Source: Burkholderia diffusa
Lineage (GTDB): Bacteria; Pseudomonadota; Gammaproteobacteria; Burkholderiales; Burkholderiaceae
Direction of reading: 5' to 3'
NCBI RefSeq assembly: GCF_001718315.1
Contig: NZ_CP013362.1
Location: 2,666,001 to 2,730,000 of the forward strand
DNA: 64,000 nucleotides
Numbering within the stretch: the stretch's first letter is position 1; each line of letters opens with the position of its first letter. Below, in pieces: positions 46,065 through 57,157 of the stretch. The notes under the pieces were generated by a model. It did no database searches and was not told where the DNA came from. It saw nothing but the letters and a program-made list of their open reading frames with translations. Both the position numbers and the translations under genes were made by a program.

Positions 46065-47546
46065 ATGTATCTCGGCATCGACCTCGGCACCTCGGAAGTG
46101 AAGGTGCTGCTGCTTGCCCCGGACGGCACGGTGATCGGCACCGCAGGCACGCCGTTCAGCGTGTCGCGGCCGCACCCGCGCTGGGCGGAACAGCATCCGG
46201 ACGACTGGTGGCAGGGCACGCTCGCCGCACTCGCGGCGCTGCGCGAACGGCATCCGCAGGCATTCGCTGAGGTGCGCGGGATCGGCCTGTCGGGCCAGAT
46301 GCACGGCGCGGTGCTGCTCGGCCGCGACGACTGCGTCCTGCGCCCCGCGATCCTGTGGAACGACATGCGCAGCGCCGACGAATGCGCGGTGCTCACCGAA
46401 CGCGCGCCCGATCTGCATGCGCTGGCCGGCAACCTGGCGATGCCCGGCTTCACCGCGCCGAAACTGCTGTGGGTCGCGAAGCACGAGCCGGACGTGTTCG
46501 CGGCGACCGCGTGCGTGCTGATGCCGAAGGACTACCTGCGCTTCCGTCTGACCGGCGCGAAGGTGTCGGACCCGTCCGACGCGGCCGGCACGCTGTGGCT
46601 CGACGTCGCGCGCCGCGACTGGTCCGACGCGCTGCTCGCCGCGTGCGGCATGACGCGCGAACAGATGCCGCGCATCGTCGAAGGCAACGCGCCGTCCGGC
46701 ACGCTGCGCGCGGATCTCGCGCGCGAGCTCGGGCTGTCGGAGGCCGTCGTGGTGGCCGGCGGCGGCGGCGACAACGCGACGAGCGCGCTCGGCATCGGCG
46801 CGATCCACGCGGGCGACGGCTTCGTGTCGCTCGGCACGTCGGGCGTGCTCAGCGTAGTCGGCGACCGCTTCATGCCGAACTCCGCATCGGCCGTGCATGC
46901 GTTCTGCCACGCAATTCCCGATCGCTGGCAACTGATGAGCGTCGTGCTGTCGGCGGCGAGCTGCCTGCGCTGGGTCTGCAAGCTGACGGGCACCGACGAG
47001 CCGGCGCTGCTCGCTGAAATCGAGGCGCTCGACGCGGACGCGCTCGCGACGGCGCCGCTGTTCCTGCCCTACCTGTCCGGCGAACGCACGCCGCACAACG
47101 ATCCGTATGCGCAGGGCGTGTTCTTCGGGATGACGCATGCGACCGAACGCGCGCACCTCGGCTATGCGGTGCTCGAAGGCGTGACGCTCGGCCTCGCGGA
47201 CGGCCTCGACGCGCTACATGCGGCCGGCGTCGAAACCGACCGCCTGTCGCTGATCGGCGGCGGCGCACGCAGCGCATTCTGGGCGCAACTGATCGCCGAC
47301 GCGCTGAACGTGCGCACCTGCCAGCACGGCGGCGGCGAAACCGGCGCGGCGCTCGGCGCCGCTCGCCTGGGCTGGCTCGCCGTCGGCGGCGATCCGCATG
47401 CGGTGCTGGCCAAGCCGCCGGTGCGCGCCGAATACGCGCCCGACGCCGGCCGTCATGCGCGGTTGCGCGAGCGCCTCGACGCGTTCCGCGCGCTGTATCG
47501 CCACGTGCGCCCGCTTTACGAACCGTCGCGCGCGCGCCTCGCGTAA
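46065..47546 (+). CDS. xylB: Xylulokinase
   Basis: XylB phosphorylates D-xylulose to D-xylulose 5-phosphate for the pentose phosphate pathway. The 493 residues are a full FGGY kinase. The phosphate-binding YLGIDLGTSEVKVLLL lies at the N-terminus. GIGLSGQMHGAVLL (about 70-83), SDPSDAAGTLWLDVARRDWSD (about 165-185) and FLPYLSGERTPHNDPYAQGVFFGM (about 332-355) follow, with LIGGGARSAFWAQLIAD near 400. It lies between dalD and the SorC regulator, so D-arabinitol to xylulose 5-phosphate is a complete short route. A second FGGY kinase is at 62491-63927. Confidence 0.92.
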   Translation: MYLGIDLGTSEVKVLLLAPDGTVIGTAGTPFSVSRPHPRWAEQHPDDWWQGTLAALAALRERHPQAFAEVRGIGLSGQMHGAVLLGRDDCVLRPAILWNDMRSADECAVLTERAPDLHALAGNLAMPGFTAPKLLWVAKHEPDVFAATACVLMPKDYLRFRLTGAKVSDPSDAAGTLWLDVARRDWSDALLAACGMTREQMPRIVEGNAPSGTLRADLARELGLSEAVVVAGGGGDNATSALGIGAIHAGDGFVSLGTSGVLSVVGDRFMPNSASAVHAFCHAIPDRWQLMSVVLSAASCLRWVCKLTGTDEPALLAEIEALDADALATAPLFLPYLSGERTPHNDPYAQGVFFGMTHATERAHLGYAVLEGVTLGLADGLDALHAAGVETDRLSLIGGGARSAFWAQLIADALNVRTCQHGGGETGAALGAARLGWLAVGGDPHAVLAKPPVRAEYAPDAGRHARLRERLDAFRALYRHVRPLYEPSRARLA

Positions 47547-47636
47547 GCGCCGCCGCGGCCGTACGACCGGCATGCGTTACAGTGCATACCGTTGCGCCGC
47601 CCGACGGCCGGCCCAGATCCGAACCGAACCGCTATC

Positions 47637-48593
47637 GTGTCCAAGTCCTCAGAAAAACTCGATCTCGCCACGCGCGCCGCGTGGCTCTACTACGTCGCGG
47701 GCGACACGCAGAACGAAATCGCCGAGAAGCTGCAGGTGTCGCGCCCGGTCGCGCAACGCCTCGTCGCGTTCGCGGTCGAGAAGAACCTGATCCGCGTGCG
47801 CGTCGATCATCAGCTCGCCGACTGTCTCGAGCTCGGCGCGCAGCTGTCGAAGCGCTACGGGCTCACGATGTGCGAAGTCGTGCCCGTCGATGCGGACGCG
47901 CCCGAAGGGATCGACCGCAAGCTCGCGGTCGCCGGCGCGCAGGTGATGGAGCGCTACCTGAACGAAACGCGGCCGATGGTGATCGCCGTCAGCAGCGGCC
48001 GGACGCTGAAGGCCGCGGTCGCGCAGATCGCACAGATCGAGCGGCCGCAGCACCGGCTCGTGTCGATGGTCGGCGCGATCGCGGCGGACGGCTCGTCGAA
48101 CCGCTACGACGTCGCGCAGTACATCTCCGAGAAAACCGGCGGCAAGCACTTCCTGCTGCCCGCGCCGCTGTTCGCCGACAGCGACGCCGAGCGCGCGCAA
48201 TGGTGCAATCACCGGCTGTATCGGATCGTCGACGCGTTGTCGGCGCAAGCCGACGTCGCGTTCGTCGGGATCGGCAACATCGGCCCGCACTGCCCGCTCT
48301 ACGAAGACGGCTTCATCACCGAACAGGAACGCGACGAGATGACCGCGCTCGGCGCGGTGGCCGAACTGCTCGGCGTGCCGATCGATGCGCAGGGCAAGCT
48401 GGTCGACGTGTCGACCAGCGCGCGGGTGACGAGCGTCGCGCTCGACACGCCGCCGAAGCGCCCGACGATCGCGTTCGCAGGCGGTCCGAAAAAGCGCGAC
48501 GCCGTGATCGCCGCGCTGCGCGGCGGCTGGTTGTCGGGGCTCGTCACCGACGAAACCTGCGCGCGCGCGGCACTCGACGCGAAGGCGGGCTGA
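47637..48593 (+). CDS. SorC/DeoR-type sugar-sensing transcriptional regulator
   Basis: This 318-residue SorC-family regulator has an N-terminal helix-turn-helix (about 8-55: ATRAAWLYYVAGDTQNEIAEKLQVSRPVAQRLVAFAVEK). A large C-terminal sugar-phosphate-binding domain includes VIAVSSGRTLKAAV and FVGIGNIG. It follows xylB by 90 bp in the same direction and converges on the polyol ABC operon. It probably binds the two related palindromes at 44465 and 57123 and responds to a polyol or keto-sugar (phosphate). The GTG at 47637 matches the family N-terminus, but no strong ribosome site is visible. Confidence 0.87.
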   Translation: MSKSSEKLDLATRAAWLYYVAGDTQNEIAEKLQVSRPVAQRLVAFAVEKNLIRVRVDHQLADCLELGAQLSKRYGLTMCEVVPVDADAPEGIDRKLAVAGAQVMERYLNETRPMVIAVSSGRTLKAAVAQIAQIERPQHRLVSMVGAIAADGSSNRYDVAQYISEKTGGKHFLLPAPLFADSDAERAQWCNHRLYRIVDALSAQADVAFVGIGNIGPHCPLYEDGFITEQERDEMTALGAVAELLGVPIDAQGKLVDVSTSARVTSVALDTPPKRPTIAFAGGPKKRDAVIAALRGGWLSGLVTDETCARAALDAKAG

Positions 48594-48606
48594 CGCCGCC
48601 GAACGC

Positions 48607-48716
48607 TCACGCGGCCGCGCGAAGCGCGGGAAACGCGTGCCGGCGCACGCGCCACGCGCCGATCCAGGCCGCCGCCAGCAGCGCAACGAGCGCCGCCGGC
48701 ATCGTTCCCGCGCGCG

Positions 48717-48720
<4 letters not shown>
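48607..48720 (-). CDS. Possible 37-residue membrane peptide coupled to the ABC ATPase
   Basis: A short frame starts with GTG that overlaps the ATPase stop as GTGA. It encodes a 37-residue peptide, MTRAGTMPAALVALLAAAWI plus 17 residues, with one hydrophobic stretch (about 7-22) and a basic end. It ends 13 bp from the convergent SorC stop. No homologue is known to me. The overlap and single membrane segment make it a candidate, but a remnant or chance frame is equally possible. Confidence 0.35.
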
Positions 48721-49826
<1,106 letters not shown>

Positions 49827-49886
49827 GATCTGTCTCCGTTCGTTCGTGATGCGCCACGTCCGACGCGGCGCGATCGTTCGTGGTTG

Positions 49887-50600
49887 CTAGTTCGGCAGCA
49901 CGGCGCCGGTCGCCTGCCAGCGCGCGACGTAGCCGGGCAGCTCGTGCATGTCGTCGAAAACGTGACGCGCGCCGATCCCGCGCAGCGCGTCGATCTGCGC
50001 GGCCGACGCATGCCCGCCGCCGACGAAGCCGAGCACGGTCATGCCGGCCGCGGCGGCCGCGGTGATGCCGGTCACGCTGTCCTCGACGACGAGGCATTGC
50101 GCGGGCACCGCGTCGAGCGCGCGGGCGGCCGCGAGATACACGTCGGGCGCCGGCTTCGGCCTCGCGACGGCGTCCGCGCAGAACAGCCGGTCGCCGAAGA
50201 AGCGCGCGAGACCGGTGCGCGCGAGCGCCGCCTCGACGTATGCGCGGTAGCTGTTGCTCGCGCATGCGGTCGTCATGCCGATCGCGGCGAGTGCCGTGTC
50301 GATGCCGTCGACCATCGGCGCATTCACGGCCGCCGCCTCGACCGCGCGGCGGATCGCGTCGACGTCGTCGGCGGTCAGCGCGCGGCCGACCGCCTCGCTC
50401 GCTCCGGCCAGCACGCGCTCGATGCGCAGCCCGAGCAGCGGCATCACCGCCGGCCGCGCGTCGATGCCCGGCCAGCGCGCGTCCAGCTCGCGCACGATCA
50501 CGTCGGCGGCGACGGCCTCGCTGTCGATCAGCACGCCGTCGCAATCGCAGATCAGCACGTTCGTCCCGTGACCGGCCGCGCCTTTGCCGGCCGCGCTCAT
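49887..50600 (-). CDS. HAD-superfamily sugar-phosphate phosphatase-like protein
   Basis: This 237-residue HAD-IA hydrolase has the nucleophile motif LICDCDGVLIDSE (about 16-28). Motif II is in TTACASNSYRAY, motif III Lys in ARPKPAPDVYLAA, and motif IV in LVVEDSVTGITAAAAAGM. The family resembles phosphatases or phosphoglucomutases that act on small sugar phosphates. Its ATG overlaps the preceding permease stop as ATGA, so it is translated with the transporter. It may remove toxic polyol or keto-sugar phosphates or supply a dephosphorylated inducer, which is inference. Confidence 0.85.
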   Translation of the reverse strand: MSAAGKGAAGHGTNVLICDCDGVLIDSEAVAADVIVRELDARWPGIDARPAVMPLLGLRIERVLAGASEAVGRALTADDVDAIRRAVEAAAVNAPMVDGIDTALAAIGMTTACASNSYRAYVEAALARTGLARFFGDRLFCADAVARPKPAPDVYLAAARALDAVPAQCLVVEDSVTGITAAAAAGMTVLGFVGGGHASAAQIDALRGIGARHVFDDMHELPGYVARWQATGAVLPN

Positions 50601-51448
50601 TTAACCGCCCCGAACGTGAGCCCGCGCACGAGCTGCTTCTGCGACAGCCAGCCGACGATCAGGATCGGCGCGACCGCGAGCAGCGAAGCGGCGGACAGCT
50701 TCGCCCAGAACAGGCCTTCAGGGCTCGAGTACGACGCGATGAACACGGTCAGCGGCGCGGCGTTCGAGCTCGACAGGTTGATGCTCCAGAACGCCTCGTT
50801 CCACGACAGGATCACGAGCAGCAGCGCGGTGGACGCAAGCCCCGGCAGCGCCATCGGCATCAGCAGGTAGACGATCTCCTGCCACGTCGACGCGCCGTCG
50901 ATGCGCCCGGCCTCGAGGATGTCCTTCGGGATCTCGTTGAAGTACGTGAAGGTCATCCACACCGCGATCGGCAGGTTGATCAGCGTGTACACGATCACGA
51001 GACCCGACACGGTGTCGAGCAGCCCCGCGTTCTTCCACAGCAGGTAGATCGGCACGAGCACGCCGACCGACGGCATCATCTTCGTCGACAGCATCCACAG
51101 CAGCACTTTCTGCGTGCGGTGGTTCGGGAAGAACGCCATCGCGTAGGCCGCCGGCACCGCGAGGAGCAGCGAGATCGCCGTGACACCGGCCGAGATAAGC
51201 ACCGAATTCCACGCGAACGCGAAGTAGTTGCTGCGCGCGAACACCTCGCGGAAGCTGTCGAGCGTCGGCATGAAGAACAGCGTCGACGCGTACGCCTGCT
51301 GCTCGGTCTTGAACGCGGTGATCGCCATCCAGAAGATCGGGAAGAACAGCAGCAGCGCGAGGAGCCACGCAAGCGCGCCCGGCAGCGCACGCCGCACGAG
51401 GTCGAGCGGAGCCGACGCACGCCGCCCTTCGAAAGTCAGGTCGCTCAT
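50597..51448 (-). CDS. Polyol/sugar ABC transporter permease (MalG/SmoG type)
   Basis: This inner-membrane permease of 283 residues has six helices. The cytoplasmic EAA loop that contacts the ATPase is DILEAGRIDGASTWQEIVYLLMPMALPG (about 180-207). It belongs to the MalG-like group, as expected for the second permease of a CUT1 sugar importer. Its ATG overlaps the stop of the first permease as ATGA, and its own stop overlaps the HAD gene in the same way, so three proteins are translationally linked. Confidence 0.91.
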   Translation of the reverse strand: MSDLTFEGRRASAPLDLVRRALPGALAWLLALLLFFPIFWMAITAFKTEQQAYASTLFFMPTLDSFREVFARSNYFAFAWNSVLISAGVTAISLLLAVPAAYAMAFFPNHRTQKVLLWMLSTKMMPSVGVLVPIYLLWKNAGLLDTVSGLVIVYTLINLPIAVWMTFTYFNEIPKDILEAGRIDGASTWQEIVYLLMPMALPGLASTALLLVILSWNEAFWSINLSSSNAAPLTVFIASYSSPEGLFWAKLSAASLLAVAPILIVGWLSQKQLVRGLTFGAVK

Positions 51449-52392
51449 TTCTCGTACTCCCCCTTCAGGTTGCGCGCGAGCATCCGCACCAGGAAGAACG
51501 ACACGACGTTCGCGACCACGACGGCGATGATCCCGCCCGCGGACGCGAGGCCGACGTCGAACTGCTGCAGGCCGAGCGCGTAGATCAGGTACGACAGGTT
51601 GGTCGTCGCGTTGCCGGGGCCGCCGCCCGTCGTCGTGTAGATCTCCGCGAAGATCGACAGCAGGAAGATCGTCTCCATCATCACGACCACGGCGATCGCG
51701 CGCTTCAGGTGCGGCAGCGTGATGTAGAAGAACATCGCGATCGGGCCCGCACCGTCGATGCGCGCGGCTTCCTTCTGCTCCTGGTCGAGCGACTGGATCG
51801 CGGTGAACAGGATCAGGAACGCGAACGGCAGCCACTGCCACGCGACGATGATGATCACGGCGGTGAGCGGGTAGTCGGCGAACCAGTCGATCGGCGTCAA
51901 CCCGAGCGCGCGCATCGCGTTCGCGACGAGCCCGTACACCGGATGCAGGATCATGTTCTTCCAGATCAGCGCGGCGACCGTCGGCATCACGAAGAACGGC
52001 GCGATCACGAGCAGGCGCGCCACGCCCTGCCCGTAGAACTTGCGGTCGAACAGCACGGCCATCAGCACGCCGCCGACCACGGTGATCGCGAGCACTGCGC
52101 CGATCAGCACGAGCGTGTGCCCGATCGCGGGCAGGAACGACGGATCGGTCGCGAGGAAGCGGTAGTTGTCGAACCCGGCAAAGCCCTTCACGTCCGGATT
52201 CAGCAGGTTGTAGCGCGAGAACGAATACCAGATCGTCATCGCGAGCGGAATCGACATCCACAGCAGCAGCACCGCGACGGACGGCGACACGAGCCAGCTC
52301 GCGCCGCCGCGCGCACGGCGCGGCGCGCCCGGCGGCGACGACGCTTCGCCGACCGACGGTGCATGGCTCAGGGGAAGACGTAAATGACGCAT
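51445..52392 (-). CDS. Polyol/sugar ABC transporter permease (MalF/SmoF type)
   Basis: This inner-membrane permease of 315 residues has a roughly 30-residue cytoplasmic N-terminal tail and six helices. The EAA loop is KEAARIDGAGPIAMFFYITLPHL (about 210-232). PLTAVIIIVAWQWLPFAFLILFTAIQSL precedes it, typical of sorbitol/mannitol importers. It pairs with the next permease, whose start overlaps its stop by 4 bp. The solute-binding protein gene lies 110 bp upstream. Confidence 0.91.
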   Translation of the reverse strand: MRHLRLPLSHAPSVGEASSPPGAPRRARGGASWLVSPSVAVLLLWMSIPLAMTIWYSFSRYNLLNPDVKGFAGFDNYRFLATDPSFLPAIGHTLVLIGAVLAITVVGGVLMAVLFDRKFYGQGVARLLVIAPFFVMPTVAALIWKNMILHPVYGLVANAMRALGLTPIDWFADYPLTAVIIIVAWQWLPFAFLILFTAIQSLDQEQKEAARIDGAGPIAMFFYITLPHLKRAIAVVVMMETIFLLSIFAEIYTTTGGGPGNATTNLSYLIYALGLQQFDVGLASAGGIIAVVVANVVSFFLVRMLARNLKGEYEK

Positions 52393-52502
52393 GATCGGAG
52401 TTCCTCCGGTTGACGCGCGGGCGTGAACGGCCGGCCCGCCTTGCTGCTTCTCCGGCCCGTGCCGCGCGCAACGGCGCGGCGCGGGCCGCGTGACTCCCCG
52501 CG

Positions 52503-53828
<1,326 letters not shown>

Positions 53829-53862
53829 GGCATGTCTCCTGTGATTGTTCGAACTGTCGTCG

Positions 53863-53893
53863 GTGTTACGTACTGCGCATTGCGTGTTTCGTA
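53863..53893. repeat. Imperfect direct repeat before the solute-binding protein gene
   Basis: GTGTTACGTA (53863-53872) and GTGTTTCGTA (53884-53893) recur with a 21-bp period in the gap between the GatZ-family gene and the binding-protein gene. It looks like a degenerate short tandem repeat; no function is evident. Confidence 0.35.
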
Positions 53894-53917
53894 TTGCCTC
53901 GCTTCCTTCGCGGCCCG

Positions 53918-55270
53918 TCACGCCGGCCGCTGCATCCCGCACGCGCGCGCATAGTGCGCGATCACGTCGCGTATCCGGTGGCGCACCCATGCGCGCGGCT
54001 CTCTCGCGAGACCGCCCGCGCGGCACGCCGCGTACACGTCCGGCAGCCACTGCGCGACGAGCGTCTCGGGCACCGGCTGGCGCGCGAGGTTGTCGAACAG
54101 CTGCTCGACCGCCGCCGCGACGGCCGGCTGCAGCCAGTAGTAGCGGATCCGGTCGCTGTAGCTGAACTGGCGCGCGAGCCGCTGCTCGGTTTCGTCGCCG
54201 CGGTAATACGGCGCCCAGTGCTCGGGTTGCGCGCGCATCGCGGCGTCGACGACATCGCGCAGCCGCGAGCGCTGCGCGACGCCGTTGATCAGCGCGTCCT
54301 CGATGAAAGTGAGCGCGAACAGCGCCTCGCGCAACGCAAAGGTCAGCGCGGGCCCGACCTTCAGCACCGCGAAATGGTCGCGCACGAGCGCGGCGAGCGC
54401 GCCTTCGGTCTGGTAGTCGGTCGAATGCGCCTCGAACACGAGGCGCGGCGTGCGCAGGATGCTCGCGCCGAGCGACGCGGCCTTCGCACTGTCGTAGTCG
54501 AGCACGTGGCGATCGTCGAAATCGACGCCCGGCTGCGCGACGATCGCGATCACGCGCGTCCATGCGTCGTCGAGCCCGGCCGCCGCGAATGCGCTGCGAT
54601 GCGCGTCCAGCGTCGCGGCGATGCTGTCGCTGCGCGTGACCGCGATCCGTGCGATCGCATCGCCGCCCGTGCCGCCGGCCACTTCGCCACCCGGCGTGGG
54701 CACCTCGGTGCCGATCACGTAGACGGGGGCAACGCCGGCGCGCGCCGCCGCGCCCTCGGCCGCGCGGCACAGCTCGGCCGCGCGGGCGGCGATCGTCCGG
54801 TCGTCCAGTCGCTCCGGATCGTCCGCGCATGCCATGCTCGCGTCGAGGTGAATCTTTTGGAACCCGGCTTCGACGTATGCGGCGACCATCGCGGCCGCTT
54901 CGCGCATCGCCTCGGCTGCGCGACGGTGCCGCCACGGGTTCGGGCCCAGATGGTCGCCGCCGAGCACGAGCGCCGACGGCGCGAGCCCGCAGCGCAGCGC
55001 GATCGCATCGACGTCGCGCCGAAAATCGGCGGGCGTCATGCCCGTGTAGCCGCCGAGATGATTCACCTGGTTGCAGGTCGCCTCGATCAGGAGCGGCGAG
55101 CCGTCCGCGCGCGCGGCCTCGCACGCGGCCTCCAGCACAAGCCGGTGCGCGCTGCAGATCGAATAGATGCCGCGCTGCGCATCCGCGCGGTTCGCGTCGA
55201 AGATCATCCGCAGCACGGTGTCGGCGTGCGCATTGCGCGGGCGTTCGGCGACGGAGTTCAGGCCGGACAT
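53918..55270 (-). CDS. GatZ/KbaZ-family protein (PF08013), probable D-tagatose 6-phosphate 4-epimerase
   Basis: The 450 residues match the family named non-catalytic subunit of D-tagatose-bisphosphate aldolase. Recognisable segments are GIYSICSAHRLVLEAAC (about 34-50) and LLIEATCNQVNHLGGYTGMTPADF (about 60-83). LGGDHLGPNPWR (about 102-113), KIHLDASMACADDP (about 138-151) and VYVIGTEVPTPGGE (about 182-195) follow. In Agrobacterium galactitol catabolism a member of this family epimerises D-tagatose 6-phosphate to D-fructose 6-phosphate. No GatY/KbaY aldolase partner is present here, but a PfkB kinase and a polyol dehydrogenase are, so the epimerase role is preferred. It overlaps the kinase gene by 13 bp. 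Confidence 0.85.
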   Translation of the reverse strand: MSGLNSVAERPRNAHADTVLRMIFDANRADAQRGIYSICSAHRLVLEAACEAARADGSPLLIEATCNQVNHLGGYTGMTPADFRRDVDAIALRCGLAPSALVLGGDHLGPNPWRHRRAAEAMREAAAMVAAYVEAGFQKIHLDASMACADDPERLDDRTIAARAAELCRAAEGAAARAGVAPVYVIGTEVPTPGGEVAGGTGGDAIARIAVTRSDSIAATLDAHRSAFAAAGLDDAWTRVIAIVAQPGVDFDDRHVLDYDSAKAASLGASILRTPRLVFEAHSTDYQTEGALAALVRDHFAVLKVGPALTFALREALFALTFIEDALINGVAQRSRLRDVVDAAMRAQPEHWAPYYRGDETEQRLARQFSYSDRIRYYWLQPAVAAAVEQLFDNLARQPVPETLVAQWLPDVYAACRAGGLAREPRAWVRHRIRDVIAHYARACGMQRPA

Positions 55271-56214
55271 GCGATACCTCGTTCGGTCAGGAAGCGGTCG
55301 ATTTCGGTCGCGCTGCTGTTGCCCTCCATCGGGCCGCGCCGCGTGACCGCGATCGCACCGGCCGCGTTCGCGCGGCGCAGCGCGACATCGATCGGCAGGT
55401 CGGCGACGAGGCCCGCGACCAGCGTGCCGCCGAAGCAGTCGCCGGCGCCGGTCGGATCGAGTTCGTCGACCGGCCAGGCCGGCGCGTCCACCCGGCTCGC
55501 ACGGTCGAACGCGGCGCTGCCCGCCGCGCCGCGCTTGAGCACGACGCGTTCGAGCAGCGGATGGGTGGCGAGCAGCCCCGCGATCGCGCGCTCGGCCGGC
55601 TGCGGTCCGCAGAAGAACGGCAGGTCGGCTTCACTCGGCAGAAACAGATGGCAAGCGGCGAGCATCGTGTCGAGCGCCGCGCGCATCGGACGGAAGCTCA
55701 GCATCTCGGGCCGAACGTTCGGGTCGAACGACACTTTCGCGCCGACGCGCGCCGCCTCGATCACGCCGCGCTGGACCGCCGCGATCGCCGATTCGCTCGT
55801 CAGCGACGAGCCCATCACGTGGAAGTAGCGGCAGCCGTCGAACATCGCGGTGTCGACGTCGGATGCGTCGACGCACGCGGCCGCGCTGGTCGACAGGCTG
55901 AACACGAAGCTGCGCGAGCCGTCGTCGCGATAGGCGACGAACGCGGTGCCGGTCGGACGCGCGACGCGGCGAATGCGCGTGATGTCGACGCCGTCGCGCT
56001 CGAGCCGCGCGACGATCGCGTCGCCGAACGCATCGCGGCCCACGCACCCCGCATACGCGACGCGCGCGCCGAGCCGCGCGGCCTGATCGGCGAAGATGGC
56101 CGGCGCACCGCTCGGAAACGGACCTGCGAACAGCCCCGGCGCGTCGAAGCCCTGCCCGCGCTCGGCGGCGACGAATTCCGCCAGCAGTTCGCCGGCAACG
56201 ACGATCTCGGCCAT
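55258..56214 (-). CDS. PfkB-family sugar kinase, probable D-tagatose or fructose kinase
   Basis: This 318-residue ribokinase-fold kinase phosphorylates a keto-sugar using ATP. It opens with IVVAGELLAEFVAAERGQGF. GPFPSGAPAIFADQAARLGARVAYAGCVGRDAFG (about 30-63) is the substrate lid region. The C-terminal signature DELDPTGAGDCFGGTLVAGL (about 248-267) contains the catalytic Asp. In the same type of cluster in Agrobacterium a PfkB kinase makes D-tagatose 6-phosphate, while in sorbitol clusters it is a fructokinase (MtlZ). The following GatZ-family gene favours tagatose. The ATG at 56214 starts the conserved fold. Confidence 0.86.
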   Translation of the reverse strand: MAEIVVAGELLAEFVAAERGQGFDAPGLFAGPFPSGAPAIFADQAARLGARVAYAGCVGRDAFGDAIVARLERDGVDITRIRRVARPTGTAFVAYRDDGSRSFVFSLSTSAAACVDASDVDTAMFDGCRYFHVMGSSLTSESAIAAVQRGVIEAARVGAKVSFDPNVRPEMLSFRPMRAALDTMLAACHLFLPSEADLPFFCGPQPAERAIAGLLATHPLLERVVLKRGAAGSAAFDRASRVDAPAWPVDELDPTGAGDCFGGTLVAGLVADLPIDVALRRANAAGAIAVTRRGPMEGNSSATEIDRFLTERGIACPA

Positions 56215-56286
56215 CACGCGTGCCCTCGTGCGGCGGCGGCCGCGCGCGGCGCGCACGCCCGGGTTGCGGGTGCGAGCGGAACCATG

Positions 56287-57063
56287 TCAGCTCATCCAGT
56301 TGCCGCCGTCGACGTTCAGCGTCTGGGCGGTGATGTAGTCGGCATCGGCCGACGCGAGAAACAGCGCGGCGCCCGTCAGGTCGCCCGGCACGCCCATCCG
56401 GCCGAGCGGCACGGCTTCGCCCACGAGCCGCTTCTTCTCGCCGAGCGGCCGGTTCTCGTAGCGCGCGAACAGCGCATCGACCTGCTCCCACATCGGCGTG
56501 TCGACCACGCCCGGCGCGATGCCGTTCACGTTGATCCGGTGCGGCGCGAGCGCGAGCGCGGCCGATTGCGTGTAGCTGATCACCGCGGCCTTGGTCGCGC
56601 AGTAGTGCGAAACGAGCGCTTCGCCGCGACGCCCGGCCTGCGACGACATGTTGACGATCTTGCCGCCGCGGCCCTGCTCGACCATCCGTTGCGCGACGGC
56701 CTGCATCAGGAAGAACAATCCTTTCACGTTGACCGCGAACAACCGGTCGAACACGTCCCACGATTCGTCGAGGAGCGGGCGCATGTCGAACAGCGCCGCG
56801 TTGTTGAACAGGATGTCGACGCCGCCGAAGCGCTCGACGGCGGTCGAAACGATGCGCTCGATGTCGTCGCGGCGCGTGACGTCCGCGGTGACGGCCACCG
56901 CGCGGCCCGGGTTCGCCTCGATCAGCCGTGCGAGCGACCCGCCCGCGGGCTTCACGTCGACCAGCACGCAGCGCGCGCCTTCGTCCAGATAGCGTTGCGC
57001 GACCGCTTCGCCGATGCCGCTTGCCGCGCCCGTCAGGATCGCGACCTTGTCTTCCAGTCTCAC
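56287..57063 (-). CDS. Sorbitol/galactitol 2-dehydrogenase (SDR, SmoS-like)
   Basis: This 258-residue short-chain dehydrogenase closely resembles Rhodobacter SmoS, which oxidises sorbitol, iditol and galactitol to keto-sugars with NAD. Visible motifs are TGAASGIG (about 11-18) with Asp after strand 2 (VDVK), and NNAALFD (about 86-92). INVKG-type sequence is FAVNVKGLFFLM, catalytic Ser is in NMSSQAGRRGEALVSH, and Tyr-Lys is in YCATKAA. The C-terminus ADYITAQTLNVDGGNWMS is almost diagnostic. The start is GTG at 57063, with GGAG 9-12 nt upstream. It is the first gene of the nine-frame polyol operon. Confidence 0.9.
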   Translation of the reverse strand: MRLEDKVAILTGAASGIGEAVAQRYLDEGARCVLVDVKPAGGSLARLIEANPGRAVAVTADVTRRDDIERIVSTAVERFGGVDILFNNAALFDMRPLLDESWDVFDRLFAVNVKGLFFLMQAVAQRMVEQGRGGKIVNMSSQAGRRGEALVSHYCATKAAVISYTQSAALALAPHRINVNGIAPGVVDTPMWEQVDALFARYENRPLGEKKRLVGEAVPLGRMGVPGDLTGAALFLASADADYITAQTLNVDGGNWMS

Positions 57064-57122
57064 TGGTTGTCTCCGGTTCGTTCTGCTGTACGAAGGCCGC
57101 GAGGTGAGCGAACGCTCGCCAG

Positions 57123-57157
57123 CCGATCAATTGCTCTGTTGTTGGTCGAATGATCGG
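57123..57157. promoter_or_regulatory. Operator of the polyol operon, twin of the dalD site
   Basis: Read on the minus strand the site is GATCATTCGACC, a 7-nt centre, then GAGCAATTGATCGG. Against the dalD operator the left arm matches 10 of 12 and the right arm 12 of 13 positions, with identical spacing. It overlaps the -10 element and start of transcription of the SDR gene. Confidence 0.72.

Noticed and set aside
53918..55270. Assignment as a working subunit of tagatose-bisphosphate aldolase
   Set aside because: The catalytic GatY/KbaY partner is missing from the operon, so the aldolase reading is less likely than the epimerase reading.
54649..57153. Long plus-strand open frame antisense to the polyol operon
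   Set aside because: It has shadow composition (Arg, Ala, His) and runs opposite three clearly conserved enzymes; no start signal or family similarity.
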